Shown here: positions 34,053 through 42,585 of the stretch, in pieces | Layout: each line of letters opens with the position of its first letter | Numbering within the stretch: position 1 is the stretch's first letter | Origin: Herbidospora galbida | Lineage (GTDB): Bacteria; Actinomycetota; Actinomycetes; Streptosporangiales; Streptosporangiaceae | NCBI RefSeq assembly: GCF_005233835.1 | Contig: NZ_SZQA01000009.1 | Span: 62,001-126,000 of the forward strand | Direction: 5' to 3' | Length of the DNA stretch: 64,000 nt | Made by a program: the position numbers and the translations under genes | Notes under the pieces: model-generated | The model's input: only the letters and a program-made list of their open reading frames with translations | Database searches by the model: none | Told to the model about the DNA's origin: nothing

Positions 34053-34555
34053 CCGAACAAGAGCACAGGATCCTGCTGACCAACCCCGAGGAGAACCCCA
34101 AGGAACGGGTCGACCGTGAGCTGAGCGAGCTCCTCCAAGGCCTGCGCGTCCAGTCGACCGGGGTGCAGGTGCTGTTCGCGTTCCTGCTGACGCTCCCCTT
34201 CTCCGCCGGGTTCAGCCGCGTCGACGAGTTCGGCAAGTGGCTCTTCTACGCCGCCCTGGTGTCGGCGGCGGTGGCGTCGATCTGCCTGCTGGCCCCCGCG
34301 GTGCAGAACCGGATCCTGTTCCGTTCGGGACTGAAGGAGATCATGCTCCATCGGGCCAACGAGCTGGCGGTGGTCGGGGGGATCGCCCTGGCGGTGTCGA
34401 TGACCTGCTCGACCGGGCTGGTCGTCGAGGTCTACCTGGGCGCCACCCCGGCCATTCTCATCGCGGCCGGAGTGGTCTTACTGAGCACCTGGCTGTGGTT
34501 CGTGCAGCCGCTGCTGACGCTTCAGCGGAACCGCGGCAGGATCGCCGACTCGTAG
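34049..34555 (+). CDS. DUF6328-like membrane protein
   Basis: 168 residues. An acidic N-terminus (ENPKERVDRELSELLQGLRV) precedes four hydrophobic helices (VLFAFLLTLPFSAGF, LFYAALVSAAVASICLLAP, ELAVVGGIALAVSMTCSTGL, AILIAAGVVLLSTWLWFV). Function unknown. Translationally coupled to the DUF1360 gene. The last 34 bp overlap the convergent LLM gene. Confidence 0.8.
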   Translation: MTEQEHRILLTNPEENPKERVDRELSELLQGLRVQSTGVQVLFAFLLTLPFSAGFSRVDEFGKWLFYAALVSAAVASICLLAPAVQNRILFRSGLKEIMLHRANELAVVGGIALAVSMTCSTGLVVEVYLGATPAILIAAGVVLLSTWLWFVQPLLTLQRNRGRIADS

Positions 34556-35469
34556 AACTCGAAGAAGCCCTCCTGGTCGGGCCCGATCTGGGCGATGTAG
34601 ATCTCGTCGTATCCGGCGTCGACGAACTGCTGGATCGCGGCGACGTGCACCTCGGGATCGGGGCCGACCGGGAGGGTCAGGTCCTCGGGCCGGACCAGCG
34701 TGGCCAGCTGCTCGAAGTGGCGCGGCAGCGGCAGCAGCTGGTTGGCCTCGCCGTCGATGCCCTCGGTGGGCCACAGACGGTGGGCCAGCCGGCGGGCGTC
34801 GTCCTCGTCGGTGCCCCAGCAGACCTTCAGCCCCGCCTGCGCCGGCTTCCCGGCTCCCCCGGCCTTCCGGTACGCCTCCAGCAGGTCCGCGTCCGGCAGC
34901 ACCGACACGAAACCGTCGCCGATCCGGCCGGCCAGCTCGGCCGAACCGGGGCCGAAGGCCGAGACGTAGATCGGCGGCGGTTCGTCGGGCAGCGTGTAGA
35001 GCCGCGCGTTCTCGACGTCGTAGTACTCCCCGTGGTGGGTGACCAGGCCGCCCTCCCACAGTTCACGGATGATCCCCACGGCCTCCTCCAGCATCCGCTG
35101 CCGGTCGCCGGCCGGGGGCCACGGGTCGCCGAAGATGTGCTCGTTGAGGGCTTCGCCCGTACCGACCCCCAGATGGAAGCGGCCGTCGAGCAGAACCTGG
35201 GCGGTGGCCGCGGCCTGCGCCACGATCGCCGGGTGGACGCGGACCAGCGGACAGGTCACCGCCGTCGTCACCGGGAGCGAGACCACCTGGGAGAGCGCGC
35301 CGATCACCGACCAGACGAAGGAGCTCTCGCCCTGCTCGTCGATCCACGGATGGAAGTGGTCGGAGATCCACAGACCCTCGAAACCCGCGTGTTCGGCGAG
35401 CACGGCCTGCCTGACCAGCTCTTTCGGGCTGTGCTCCTCGGAGCTGAGGAAGTAACCAAAACGTGTCAT
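34522..35469 (-). CDS. F420-dependent LLM-class oxidoreductase (FGD-like group)
   Basis: 315 residues from the ATG at 35469, with GGGGAG upstream. TIM-barrel luciferase-like fold: FEGLWISDHFHPWIDEQG, FHLGVGTGEALNEHIFG, IYVSAFGPGSAELAGRIGDGF. This matches the F420-dependent glucose-6-phosphate dehydrogenase-like subfamily. The reaction is hydride transfer with F420; the substrate is not clear from sequence. Confidence 0.9.
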   Translation of the reverse strand: MTRFGYFLSSEEHSPKELVRQAVLAEHAGFEGLWISDHFHPWIDEQGESSFVWSVIGALSQVVSLPVTTAVTCPLVRVHPAIVAQAAATAQVLLDGRFHLGVGTGEALNEHIFGDPWPPAGDRQRMLEEAVGIIRELWEGGLVTHHGEYYDVENARLYTLPDEPPPIYVSAFGPGSAELAGRIGDGFVSVLPDADLLEAYRKAGGAGKPAQAGLKVCWGTDEDDARRLAHRLWPTEGIDGEANQLLPLPRHFEQLATLVRPEDLTLPVGPDPEVHVAAIQQFVDAGYDEIYIAQIGPDQEGFFEFYESAILPRFR

Positions 35470-35531
35470 GAAATCTCCCCTGCCCATGTTCCCTGACGTT
35501 AATGACCGCTTCGGGAGGGCAGTCGAGCTTC

Positions 35532-35681
35532 ATGGCTACTTTGCTCTGGATCATCGCCGTTGTACTCGTCATCGCCGGGATCTACGTGATCCTCGCTCGT
35601 AGGGACATCCTCTGGGGGATCGTCCTCATCGTCCTCGGGTTCCTCGTCGGGCCCGGCGGCGTCAGTATCTTCAACGTATAG
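35532..35681 (+). CDS. 49-residue small membrane protein
   Basis: ATG at 35532 with GGGAGG upstream at rather long spacing. Sequence runs MATLLWIIAVVLVIAGIY, a charged turn (LARRD), then a second hydrophobic helix ending GFLVGPGGVSIFN. Two membrane helices with a GPGGxSIF tail are seen in small actinobacterial membrane proteins of unknown role. Divergent from the LLM gene and followed by a terminator. Confidence 0.75.
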   Translation: MATLLWIIAVVLVIAGIYVILARRDILWGIVLIVLGFLVGPGGVSIFNV

Positions 35682-35699
35682 CGATCATGAAAACACGAC

Positions 35700-35728
35700 A
35701 ATGGCGGCCGGAAAGCCCGGCCGCCATT
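35700..35728. terminator. bidirectional terminator
   Basis: Perfect 12-bp stem AATGGCGGCCGG / CCGGCCGCCATT with a 5-nt loop, between the convergent small membrane protein gene and the phosphoesterase gene. Confidence 0.88.
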
Positions 35729-35735
35729 ACGTGTT

Positions 35736-36455
35736 CTAGCACTCTTCCGAGCCGAGGCAGTAGGTGGCGTACGCCCGGCGCAGCACCGGCAGCGCCACGT
35801 TCCTGACCCGGATGCCGCCGGGGGTCATGCCCTTCTCGGTGCCCGCGTGGGCGTGACCGTGGACGATCAGGTCGGCGCCCTCCGCGTCGACCGCCTCGGC
35901 GAGCAGATAGCTGCCGAGGAACGGGTAGATCTCCGGTGGCTCCCCGGCCAGCGTCTCCTTCACCGGCGAATAGTGGCTGAGCACCACCCGGTATTCGGTG
36001 TCGAGGCCCTTCAGCGCGATCCGCCACCGGTCGGCGATCTCCCGCGTGTGCCGGACGAAGGCCTTGGTCTCGGGCTCCCCGAACTCGCTGGCCGACTTGC
36101 CGGCGAACCCGCCGCCGAAGCCCTTGCCGCCGACGACGCCGAGCCGTCCGTCGAAGAGCGTCTCGGCGGTGTCGTCGAGGACGATCCCCCCGGCCTCCCG
36201 CAGGACCGCGATGATCTCCTCCTCGACGTCGGAGTGGTAGTCGTGGTTGCCCAGCACGAAGACGACGGGCACCGGCAGGCCGCGGAACTCCTCCGCGACG
36301 ATCTTGCCCTCGTCGAGGGTGCCGTGGCGGGTCAGGTCGCCGCCGACCAGCAGCACGTCGGCGCGTTCTTCGATGCCGTCGAGCCGGGCCCGGTAGGTGC
36401 CCCGCTGGGCCGGGTCGAGGTGGATGTCGGCGACGGCCGCGACACGGATGCTCAC
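35736..36455 (-). CDS. calcineurin-like metallophosphoesterase
   Basis: 239 residues from the GTG at 36455, overlapping the BON gene stop (GTGA). Metal-binding motifs: VADIHLD, LLVGGDLTRHG, FVLGNHDYH, LSHYSP and VHGHAHAG, i.e. the full D-x-H, GD, GNHD, H and GHxH set. Two metals are expected. Substrate unknown; cyclic nucleotides or phosphodiesters are usual. Confidence 0.9.
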   Translation of the reverse strand: MSIRVAAVADIHLDPAQRGTYRARLDGIEERADVLLVGGDLTRHGTLDEGKIVAEEFRGLPVPVVFVLGNHDYHSDVEEEIIAVLREAGGIVLDDTAETLFDGRLGVVGGKGFGGGFAGKSASEFGEPETKAFVRHTREIADRWRIALKGLDTEYRVVLSHYSPVKETLAGEPPEIYPFLGSYLLAEAVDAEGADLIVHGHAHAGTEKGMTPGGIRVRNVALPVLRRAYATYCLGSEEC

Positions 36456-36697
36456 AGCTGCTCCTCCTCGCCGGGGTCGCGGACCTCGACACAGGTCACC
36501 TCGTTGTGGACCGTCAGGCCGGGAGCGGCCTCCCGGGCGACGTCGGTCAGCAGGTGACGCTGCTCCTCCCCGCTCACCTGGCCGCGTAGGAAGACCTGGT
36601 CTCCCCGCACGTCCACCCGGATGCCGAGTTCGTTGGTCCGGCCGTCCTCCGCGATGGCTTGCTGCACGCGGGCGGCCACATAGTGCGGTGTGTCCAT
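36452..36697 (-). CDS. small BON-domain protein
   Basis: 81 residues. One BON domain (AARVQQAIAEDGRTNELGIR, VFLRGQVSGEEQRHLL). No signal peptide, so cytoplasmic. Coupled to the phosphoesterase. The family binds lipids or envelope components in other bacteria. Confidence 0.85.
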   Translation of the reverse strand: MDTPHYVAARVQQAIAEDGRTNELGIRVDVRGDQVFLRGQVSGEEQRHLLTDVAREAAPGLTVHNEVTCVEVRDPGEEEQL

Positions 36698-36972
36698 AGA
36701 GAAAACGCCTGCCCGCGCCTTTTCCGGCGAAACAGGATGTTTGCTGGACGGCTTTATAGGTTAAAGTGGAGGCAATATTGTGCCTAGGAAGCAGGCACCT
36801 CCCGTGTTGACGCATGCCGTCCCGGAGGTCCCTTGCTCAGCGCACATTCCCCCCTTTTCGCCGCGTCTAACCGGCGTGCTCTCCTCCCGGCTCCCGTGAC
36901 CCCGGACTCGGGCTACCCGTTCGCTCGCGATCCCGCCTGCGAGCGGGATCAGCCGTTTCCGGAGGTAACCCC

Positions 36973-38169
36973 ATGAAGATCGCCTTGATCTCGGAGCACG
37001 CCAGCCCGCTCGCCTGCGTCGGCACCACCGACGCCGGAGGCCAGAACGTCCACGTCGACGCCCTGGCCAGGGCGATCGCGGCCCTCGGTCACGAGGTCGT
37101 CGTCTACACCCGCCGCGACGACGAGAAGACCCCCGAGAGGGTGCGGATCGCGCCCCGCGTCACCGTCGTCCACGTGCCGGCCGGACCGGCGCGGAAGATC
37201 CCGAAGGACGACATCCTCCCGTGGGTGCCGCACTTCGCGAAGTGGCTGCGGGAGCAGTGGCTGTTCGACCGGCCCGACGTGGTGCACAGCCACTTCTGGA
37301 TGAGCGGCCTGGCCGCTCTCGGCGCCGCCCGCGACCTGGGGATCCCGGTCGTGCACACCTACCACGCGCTCGGCTCGGTCAAGCGGCGCCACCAGGGCGC
37401 CGAGGACACCAGCCCGGCCGACCGGATAGAGGCCGAGACCCGGATCGGCCGGGAGGCCGACGCCGTCGTCGCGACCTGCACCGACGAGGTCGACGAACTG
37501 CGCCGGATGGGCGTCAGCCGGCGGCAGGCGCGGGTCGTGCCCTGCGGGGTCGACCTGGCCCGATTCAACCCGCACGTCCCGACGCCGCGCACGGCCCGGC
37601 CCCGGCTGGTGTCGATCAGCCGCCTGGTGCCCCGCAAGGGCGTGGCGACGATCATCGAGGCCCTGCGCGGGATCAAGGGTGTCGAGCTGGTGGTGGCCGG
37701 TGGGCCGCCCGCCCACGCGCTGCACCACGACCCCGAGGTGACCCGGCTGCGCTGGCTGGCCCAGCGGAACGGGGTGGCCGACCGGGTGACCTTCACCGGC
37801 CAGGTGGCCCGCCAGGACGTGCCGGCGCTGATGCGCTCGGCCGCCGCCGTCGTCACGGTGCCCTGGTACGAGCCCTTCGGCATGGTCGCGCTGGAGGCGA
37901 TGGCCTGCGGCGTGCCGGTGGTCGCCTCGTGCGTGGGCGGCCAGAAGGAGACCGTGGTCAACGGGATCACCGGTGTGCTGGTGCCGCCGCAGCGGCCCAA
38001 CGCGCTGGCCAGGGCCGTGCAGCGGCTGCTGGCCGACCCGGTGCGGATGAGCGCGTACGGCATCGCCGGGGCCGACCGGGCCAGGGCGCGCTACGGATGG
38101 AACAGGATCGCGATGGAGACGGTCGCCGCCTATCGAGAGGTCGGCGTCCGGTTGGAGGCGACGGCATGA
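36973..38169 (+). CDS. GT4 glycosyltransferase
   Basis: 398 residues, GT-B fold. N-terminal acceptor half (MKIALISEHASPLACVG, VHSHFWMSG) and donor half (VSISRLVPRKGVATII, YEPFGMVALEAMACGVPVVA, with the E-x7-E motif). Sucrose-synthase/MshA-like group. GGAGG lies 8 nt before the ATG. It overlaps the next GT9 gene by 4 bp. The acceptor is unknown; context points to a surface glycan with heptose-like sugars. Confidence 0.92.
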   Translation: MKIALISEHASPLACVGTTDAGGQNVHVDALARAIAALGHEVVVYTRRDDEKTPERVRIAPRVTVVHVPAGPARKIPKDDILPWVPHFAKWLREQWLFDRPDVVHSHFWMSGLAALGAARDLGIPVVHTYHALGSVKRRHQGAEDTSPADRIEAETRIGREADAVVATCTDEVDELRRMGVSRRQARVVPCGVDLARFNPHVPTPRTARPRLVSISRLVPRKGVATIIEALRGIKGVELVVAGGPPAHALHHDPEVTRLRWLAQRNGVADRVTFTGQVARQDVPALMRSAAAVVTVPWYEPFGMVALEAMACGVPVVASCVGGQKETVVNGITGVLVPPQRPNALARAVQRLLADPVRMSAYGIAGADRARARYGWNRIAMETVAAYREVGVRLEATA

Positions 38170-39089
38170 CGACCGCACTCGTGCTGCGCGCGCAGGGCAT
38201 CGGCCATCTGCTGACGGCCGTGCCCGCGCTGCGCGCCCTGCGCCGCAGTGGCATCAGGATCGCCCTGGCCTGCCCGCCGGAGCTGAGCGAACTGGCCGCC
38301 CTCACCGGGGTGGTCGACCGGCTCATCCCGGCGTACGGCCTGGAGCCGATCATGTGGCCCGGACTCACCGACCGCAACTCCGACCTGCCCTTCTTCCCCG
38401 AGATCGCGGTCAACCTGCACGGCCGGGGGCCGCGATCCACGGAACTGCTGGCCGACCTGCGGCCCCGGAGGCTGTGGGCGTACGCCGAGGAGGCCTATCC
38501 CCCCGGCCCGAAGTGGGACGACGACGAGCACGAGACGCGGCGGTGGTGCCGCCTGGTCGAGTGGTACGGGCTGAAGGCCGACCCCCGCGACCTGCTGCTG
38601 CCCCCGCCGATGACGCCGAGCCCGGCCCCCGGTGCGGTGGTGATCCACCCGGGCGGGACGGGCCTGTCGCGGCGCTGGCCGCCGGAACGGTTCGCCCAGG
38701 TGGCGCGGGCGATGGCCGGGGATGACCTGCCGGTCGTCGTGACCGGCTCGCGCAAGGAGCGCCCGCTGGCCCTGCTGGTGGCGACGCAGGCGGTGCTGCC
38801 GCCGCAGATCGTGCTGGCCGGCCGGACATCGCTGCGGGAGCTGTGCGCGCTCGTGGCCGGGGCCCGGCTGGTGATCAGCTCCGACACGGGGGTGTCCCAG
38901 CTCGCGACGGCCTACGGCACCCCGTCGGTGACGATCTTCGGCCCGGAGCGTCCGGAGCGGTGGGGCCCGCCGAAGGAGCGGCCCCGCCACCAGGCCCTCC
39001 GCCGTGACGCCGACCCGACGAGCGTGACGACCGCCGACATGCTGAGGGCCGCCTCGGCGGTGTTGAGCGAGGGCCTGGTCAGGCGCTGA
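38166..39089 (+). CDS. GT9 family (heptosyltransferase-like) glycosyltransferase
   Basis: 307 residues. ALVLRAQGIGHLLTAVPALRALR and VVIHPGGTGLSRRWPPERFAQVA are GT9 signatures, as is VISSDTGVSQLATAYGTPSVTIFG. In Gram-negatives the family transfers heptose from ADP-heptose to LPS. The divergent HldE-like protein makes a heptose donor plausible. Its 3' end overlaps the convergent GT9 gene by 11 bp. Confidence 0.9.
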   Translation: MTTALVLRAQGIGHLLTAVPALRALRRSGIRIALACPPELSELAALTGVVDRLIPAYGLEPIMWPGLTDRNSDLPFFPEIAVNLHGRGPRSTELLADLRPRRLWAYAEEAYPPGPKWDDDEHETRRWCRLVEWYGLKADPRDLLLPPPMTPSPAPGAVVIHPGGTGLSRRWPPERFAQVARAMAGDDLPVVVTGSRKERPLALLVATQAVLPPQIVLAGRTSLRELCALVAGARLVISSDTGVSQLATAYGTPSVTIFGPERPERWGPPKERPRHQALRRDADPTSVTTADMLRAASAVLSEGLVRR

Positions 39090-40086
39090 GCAGCTCGTCG
39101 GCCTGTGCGGCCACCGCTTCGGCGCCGACGTCCGTCAGCCACGACACGGGGTGGTCGCAGCCGCCCGGTTCCCGGAGGCCCGCGCCTCCGCACGTCGGGC
39201 AGTGCGTCGTCCACGAGATGAGGGGGCGGTGGTGGCTGCGGGTGAGCGGCCCGGCGTTGATCAGGTCGCCGCACCAGTAGACCCCGACGGTCGGGGTGCC
39301 GGTCGCGGCGGCCAGCCTCCGGGGACCGCTGTCGTTGGCGATCACCACGTCGCAGGCGGTGTAGAGGGCCGCCAGGCCGCCCGCCGACAGCGCCCCGACG
39401 ACCGGGATCGACCTCGGGATCAGCGCGGCGACCTTCTCCACCAGATCGCGTTCGTGCTCCCCGCCGGTCACCACCACCGGCCGTCCCAGCCGGGCGGCGG
39501 CGTCGGCGAAGCAGGATGCCGGCCAGCGGCGCCGGGCGTCGCGGCCCCCCGGATGCACCGCGATCAGGCCGCGCGGTAGCGCGCCCAGGACCGACCGCAA
39601 CTCCGCGTAGTCGCCGCGGGTCACCTGCATGCGCGGCTCGACGTGCTCGGAGCTCGCGCCCACCAGGCCCGCCACCTCCAGGAACCGCAGGGTCTCGTGC
39701 TGGTAGGGGACGTAGGGGACCCAGCGGTCGAGCGGCTGGGCGTCGTCGCCGCGCAGGCCGGCGGTCACCCGCGCGCCCAGGCCGTTGACGAAGGCGTTGG
39801 CGTGGTGCCCGTCGCCGTGCATCTGGAGTGCCAGGTCGAAGCGGCCCACGAGTTCCGGCGGCGCGTCCGGGGACCCCTCGATGGCCGGCACGGGCACGAC
39901 GTCGTCGACCGGGCCGGGACGGCCGCGCAGGAACGGCACCTGCCACTCCCGGCCGAGCAGGGTGATTCTGGCGGCGGGATAGGCATGGCGCAGCGCTTCC
40001 ACGGCGGGGAGGATCAGCAGCAGGTCACCCAGGGCCGTGGCCCGCAGGACGGCGATCCGCTCGACGCTCTCGACGATGAGGTTCAT
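39079..40086 (-). CDS. GT9 family (heptosyltransferase-like) glycosyltransferase
   Basis: 335 residues. IAVLRATALGDLLLILPAVEALR, IAVHPGGRDARRRWPASCFADAA and VVIANDSGPRRLAAATGTPTVGVY are clear GT9 motifs. A Cys cluster near the C-terminus (THCPTCGGAGL, GGCDHP) is present in this subgroup and could bind metal. Paralogous to the convergent GT9 gene. Confidence 0.9.
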   Translation of the reverse strand: MNLIVESVERIAVLRATALGDLLLILPAVEALRHAYPAARITLLGREWQVPFLRGRPGPVDDVVPVPAIEGSPDAPPELVGRFDLALQMHGDGHHANAFVNGLGARVTAGLRGDDAQPLDRWVPYVPYQHETLRFLEVAGLVGASSEHVEPRMQVTRGDYAELRSVLGALPRGLIAVHPGGRDARRRWPASCFADAAARLGRPVVVTGGEHERDLVEKVAALIPRSIPVVGALSAGGLAALYTACDVVIANDSGPRRLAAATGTPTVGVYWCGDLINAGPLTRSHHRPLISWTTHCPTCGGAGLREPGGCDHPVSWLTDVGAEAVAAQADELLSA

Positions 40087-40101
40087 CGCAGGACCTTCTT
40101 A

Positions 40102-40153
40102 GGCAGATTCGCAGACGCGAGCCACGGCCGCCCTCCGGCCGTCGTGTCTCGCT
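40102..40153. repeat. dispersed palindromic element, copy 3
   Basis: GGCAGATTC, GACGCGAGCCACGGCCG, loop CCCTC, CGGCCGTCGTG, TCTCGC. Same layout as copies 1 and 2. It lies in the divergent interval between the GT9 and hldE-like genes and may affect their promoters. Confidence 0.68.
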
Positions 40154-40200
40154 TGGATCGGTTCGCTTTCGGTACCCCGGCCCGGTTACCCGAGGGGTTC

Positions 40201-41556
40201 ATGAGCAAACACGCTGCGGTTTTCCCCGCACGCCCCCGGGCAGCAGAGACGCTTATGACGGAAGAGACAGTGCGCCGCTTCCCCGGCCTCACGGCCGTGG
40301 TCGTCGGGGACGTGATGCTCGACTCGTGGCTCCAGGGTCAGGCCAGCAGAATGGCGCAGGAGGCGCCGGTCCCGGTGGTCAGCGTCGAGCAGATCGAGGA
40401 CGCCCCCGGCGGCGCCGCCAACACCGCCGCCAATCTCGCCGCGCTGGGTGCCCGGGTGCACCTGCTCGGCGTCGCCGGCGCCGACCCCGCGGGGACGGCG
40501 CTTATCGGAGCCCTCCTCCGCCACGAGGTGGACGGGCCCATCGTCACCCGCAGCCGACGGACCGCCGTGAAGCGGCGGGTAATGTCGGGCGGGCAGATCG
40601 TGGCACGTTACGACGAGGAGGACCGTTCCCCCATCCCGGCGCCGGTGGAGCGCGAGCTGGTCGCCCAGATCCGTGAGCTGGTGGACGTGGCCCACGTGGT
40701 CATCGTCTGCGACTCCGGCGCGGGCGTCTGCACCGAGGAGGTCCGCCAGGCCCTCTCGGGCCTGCCGATGCTGATCGTGGACGCCTACGACCCCGAACTC
40801 TGGCGCGACGCCGAACCGGCCGCCGTGCTGGCCAGATATGACGCCTGCGACCTCCTCCCGGACGACTGCGCCCCCATCGTGGTCACCGACGAGGGCGGCG
40901 GCGCGGTCGTCCACCGGGAGGGCCGCCCGCCCTACCGGACCAGGCCGAACTCCGGCGACCTCGTCGGCGCGGGGGCCGGCGACACCTTCACCGCGGTCTT
41001 CGCGCTGGCGCTGGCCGCCGGGGCCGATCCGGCCACCGCCGCCGACCTGGCCCAGGCGGGCGCCGACGTGGTCTCCCGCCGCCCCGGCACGGCGGTCTGC
41101 GACGCGGGCGACCTGCTCGCCGAGCTGGGCCCGCGCCCGGCCATGCCGGCCAAGGTCCTGGCCGAACGGGTCGCCGCCGAACGGGAGCAGGGCCGCCGCA
41201 TCGTCTTCACCGACGGCTGCTTCGACGTCCTGCACCCCGGCCACGTGACCTGCCTGGAGCAGGCCCGGCGGTTCGGCGACGTGCTGGTCGTGGGGGTGCG
41301 GGACGACCGCAGCGCCGCCCTCAGGAAGGCGCCCGACCGGGTGGTCAACACCGCCGAGGACCGGGCGGCCGTGCTGGCCGGGCTGGGCTCGGTCGACTAC
41401 ATCACGCTGATCGAGGACGACACCCCGGCGTCCCTGCTGAAGCTCATCCGCCCCGACGTCTACGTCAAGGGGGGCGGCGGCCATCCGGACCTGCTGCCCG
41501 AGGCCCGCCTGGTGCGGGAGCTCGGCGGCGAGGTCCGGGTCGTCGAACGGCGATAG
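40201..41556 (+). CDS. hldE: bifunctional heptose kinase/nucleotidyltransferase (HldE/RfaE-like)
   Basis: 451 residues from the ATG at 40201 (GAGGGG upstream); an ATG at 40255 is an alternative. Residues ~20-305 are a PfkB/ribokinase domain (GGAANTAANLAALGARVHLLG, catalytic Asp in GAGAGDTF). Residues ~335-451 are a cytidylyltransferase-like domain (FTDGCFDVLHPGHV with HxGH, then VYVKGGGGHPD). In LPS bacteria this enzyme phosphorylates D-glycero-D-manno-heptose-7-phosphate and forms ADP-heptose. No gmhA, gmhB or hldD is visible here. Confidence 0.9.
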   Translation: MSKHAAVFPARPRAAETLMTEETVRRFPGLTAVVVGDVMLDSWLQGQASRMAQEAPVPVVSVEQIEDAPGGAANTAANLAALGARVHLLGVAGADPAGTALIGALLRHEVDGPIVTRSRRTAVKRRVMSGGQIVARYDEEDRSPIPAPVERELVAQIRELVDVAHVVIVCDSGAGVCTEEVRQALSGLPMLIVDAYDPELWRDAEPAAVLARYDACDLLPDDCAPIVVTDEGGGAVVHREGRPPYRTRPNSGDLVGAGAGDTFTAVFALALAAGADPATAADLAQAGADVVSRRPGTAVCDAGDLLAELGPRPAMPAKVLAERVAAEREQGRRIVFTDGCFDVLHPGHVTCLEQARRFGDVLVVGVRDDRSAALRKAPDRVVNTAEDRAAVLAGLGSVDYITLIEDDTPASLLKLIRPDVYVKGGGGHPDLLPEARLVRELGGEVRVVERR

Positions 41557-41586
41557 TGCACGAATTCGGAGGGTAGGGGATAAATC

Positions 41587-41853
41587 ATGACAGAGCCGAG
41601 AAAGACGGAAGAACAGGTTGACGCCCGGGGCAAGCCCATGGTGGCGGCGACCCCGCGCGACGTCGTCCACGTCAGGCTCGGATCGTTCGGCCTGGTGATC
41701 GCGGTCGCCGTGGCGGTGATCGCCGGCATCAGCGGCGTGTGGTGGCTGATGATCGTCGGCCTCGTGGCCGCGGTCGCCATCGGCGTCGACATGTACGTCG
41801 CGACGCGCCGCCAGCGCTCGCTGGGAGGCGGGCCGCGCTCCGAGGCCGGCTAG
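41587..41853 (+). CDS. small two-helix membrane protein
   Basis: 88 residues, GGAGGG before the ATG. Charged N-terminus (~35 residues), one long or two short hydrophobic segments (GLVIAVAVAVIAGISGVWWLMIVGLVAAVAIGV region), and a basic tail. Unknown function. It follows hldE by 30 bp, possibly co-transcribed. Confidence 0.75.
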   Translation: MTEPRKTEEQVDARGKPMVAATPRDVVHVRLGSFGLVIAVAVAVIAGISGVWWLMIVGLVAAVAIGVDMYVATRRQRSLGGGPRSEAG

Positions 41854-41904
41854 CCGCACGGAGGATTGATGGGGCCGGGACGTGGCGTCCCGGCCCTCGG
41901 TTTC

Positions 41905-42426
41905 TCAGGAACCGACCGAGAACCGGTCGACGGTGATCGAGCTGCGGGTGAATCCGCCGGTCAGACAGGCCGCGGCGGCCGCGATGAAGTTGCCGGTGGC
42001 CCGGCCGTCGGCGCGGGCGACCCCGCCCTTGAAGACCCCGGCGGCCACGTCGCCCTCGACGTGGAGCGTCTTGCCCTCGCGGTTGAACGCCGACTCCGTG
42101 ATCGTGGTCCGGGTGCCGTCGTTCCAGGAGATCGTGACCTTGGCCGAGGCGGGGTCGATCGGCCCCGGGCACTTGCCCGTGACGGTGGCCCTGACCCGGA
42201 CCACTCCCCTGGTGATCCTCGGATGGCGCGCCGACTGGCATGAGTCGAGGTCGCCGCTGCCCCGCACCCGGATGGTCTTCTCGGTGAACGTCAGTCCGGG
42301 GGTGTACCGCAGGTGCAGGCTGCCGGACAGGCAGCTGACCCCGCCGATGTCGTCGTCGGCGACGGCCGGCTGGAGCGGGGCGAGGGCGAGGCCCAGGACG
42401 ACGGCGGACCACAGGAGTGAGCGCAT
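41905..42426 (-). CDS. secreted protein of unknown function
   Basis: 173 residues from the ATG at 42426. Signal peptide (MRSLLWSAVVLGLALAPLQPAVA). Mature part is beta-rich with four cysteines (SCLSG, DSCQS, GKCPG, ACLTG), which could form two disulfides. VTISWNDGTRTTITESAFN is a typical stretch. A family of small secreted actinobacterial proteins; the role is unknown. Confidence 0.78.
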   Translation of the reverse strand: MRSLLWSAVVLGLALAPLQPAVADDDIGGVSCLSGSLHLRYTPGLTFTEKTIRVRGSGDLDSCQSARHPRITRGVVRVRATVTGKCPGPIDPASAKVTISWNDGTRTTITESAFNREGKTLHVEGDVAAGVFKGGVARADGRATGNFIAAAAACLTGGFTRSSITVDRFSVGS

Positions 42427-42511
42427 GCCCCCATCGTCAGCACGCGCGGCTCCGGGGGCCGTCGGCCACACGCGGGCTTTGACGAGGCGTTGACCGGCGA
42501 CATCACACCCT

Positions 42512-42525
42512 TAGTGCTTGCACTA
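42512..42525. promoter_or_regulatory. dyad TAGTGC-TT-GCACTA upstream of the trefoil gene
   Basis: Perfect 6-bp arms, 2-bp spacer, ~60 bp upstream of the ATG at 42586 and downstream of a TTGACC (42490-42495). Probably an operator overlapping the promoter; regulator unknown. Confidence 0.4.
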
Positions 42526-42585
42526 CTACGTCGAGTGAGGAATGGTGATCATGCTCTGATCGGACCCTCTCCGAAGGAAACCACC

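Noticed and set aside
42512-42525. Resemblance to a CIRCE (HrcA) element
   Set aside because: The arms read TAGTGC/GCACTA with a 2-bp spacer, not the TTAGCACTC-N9-GAGTGCTAA form.
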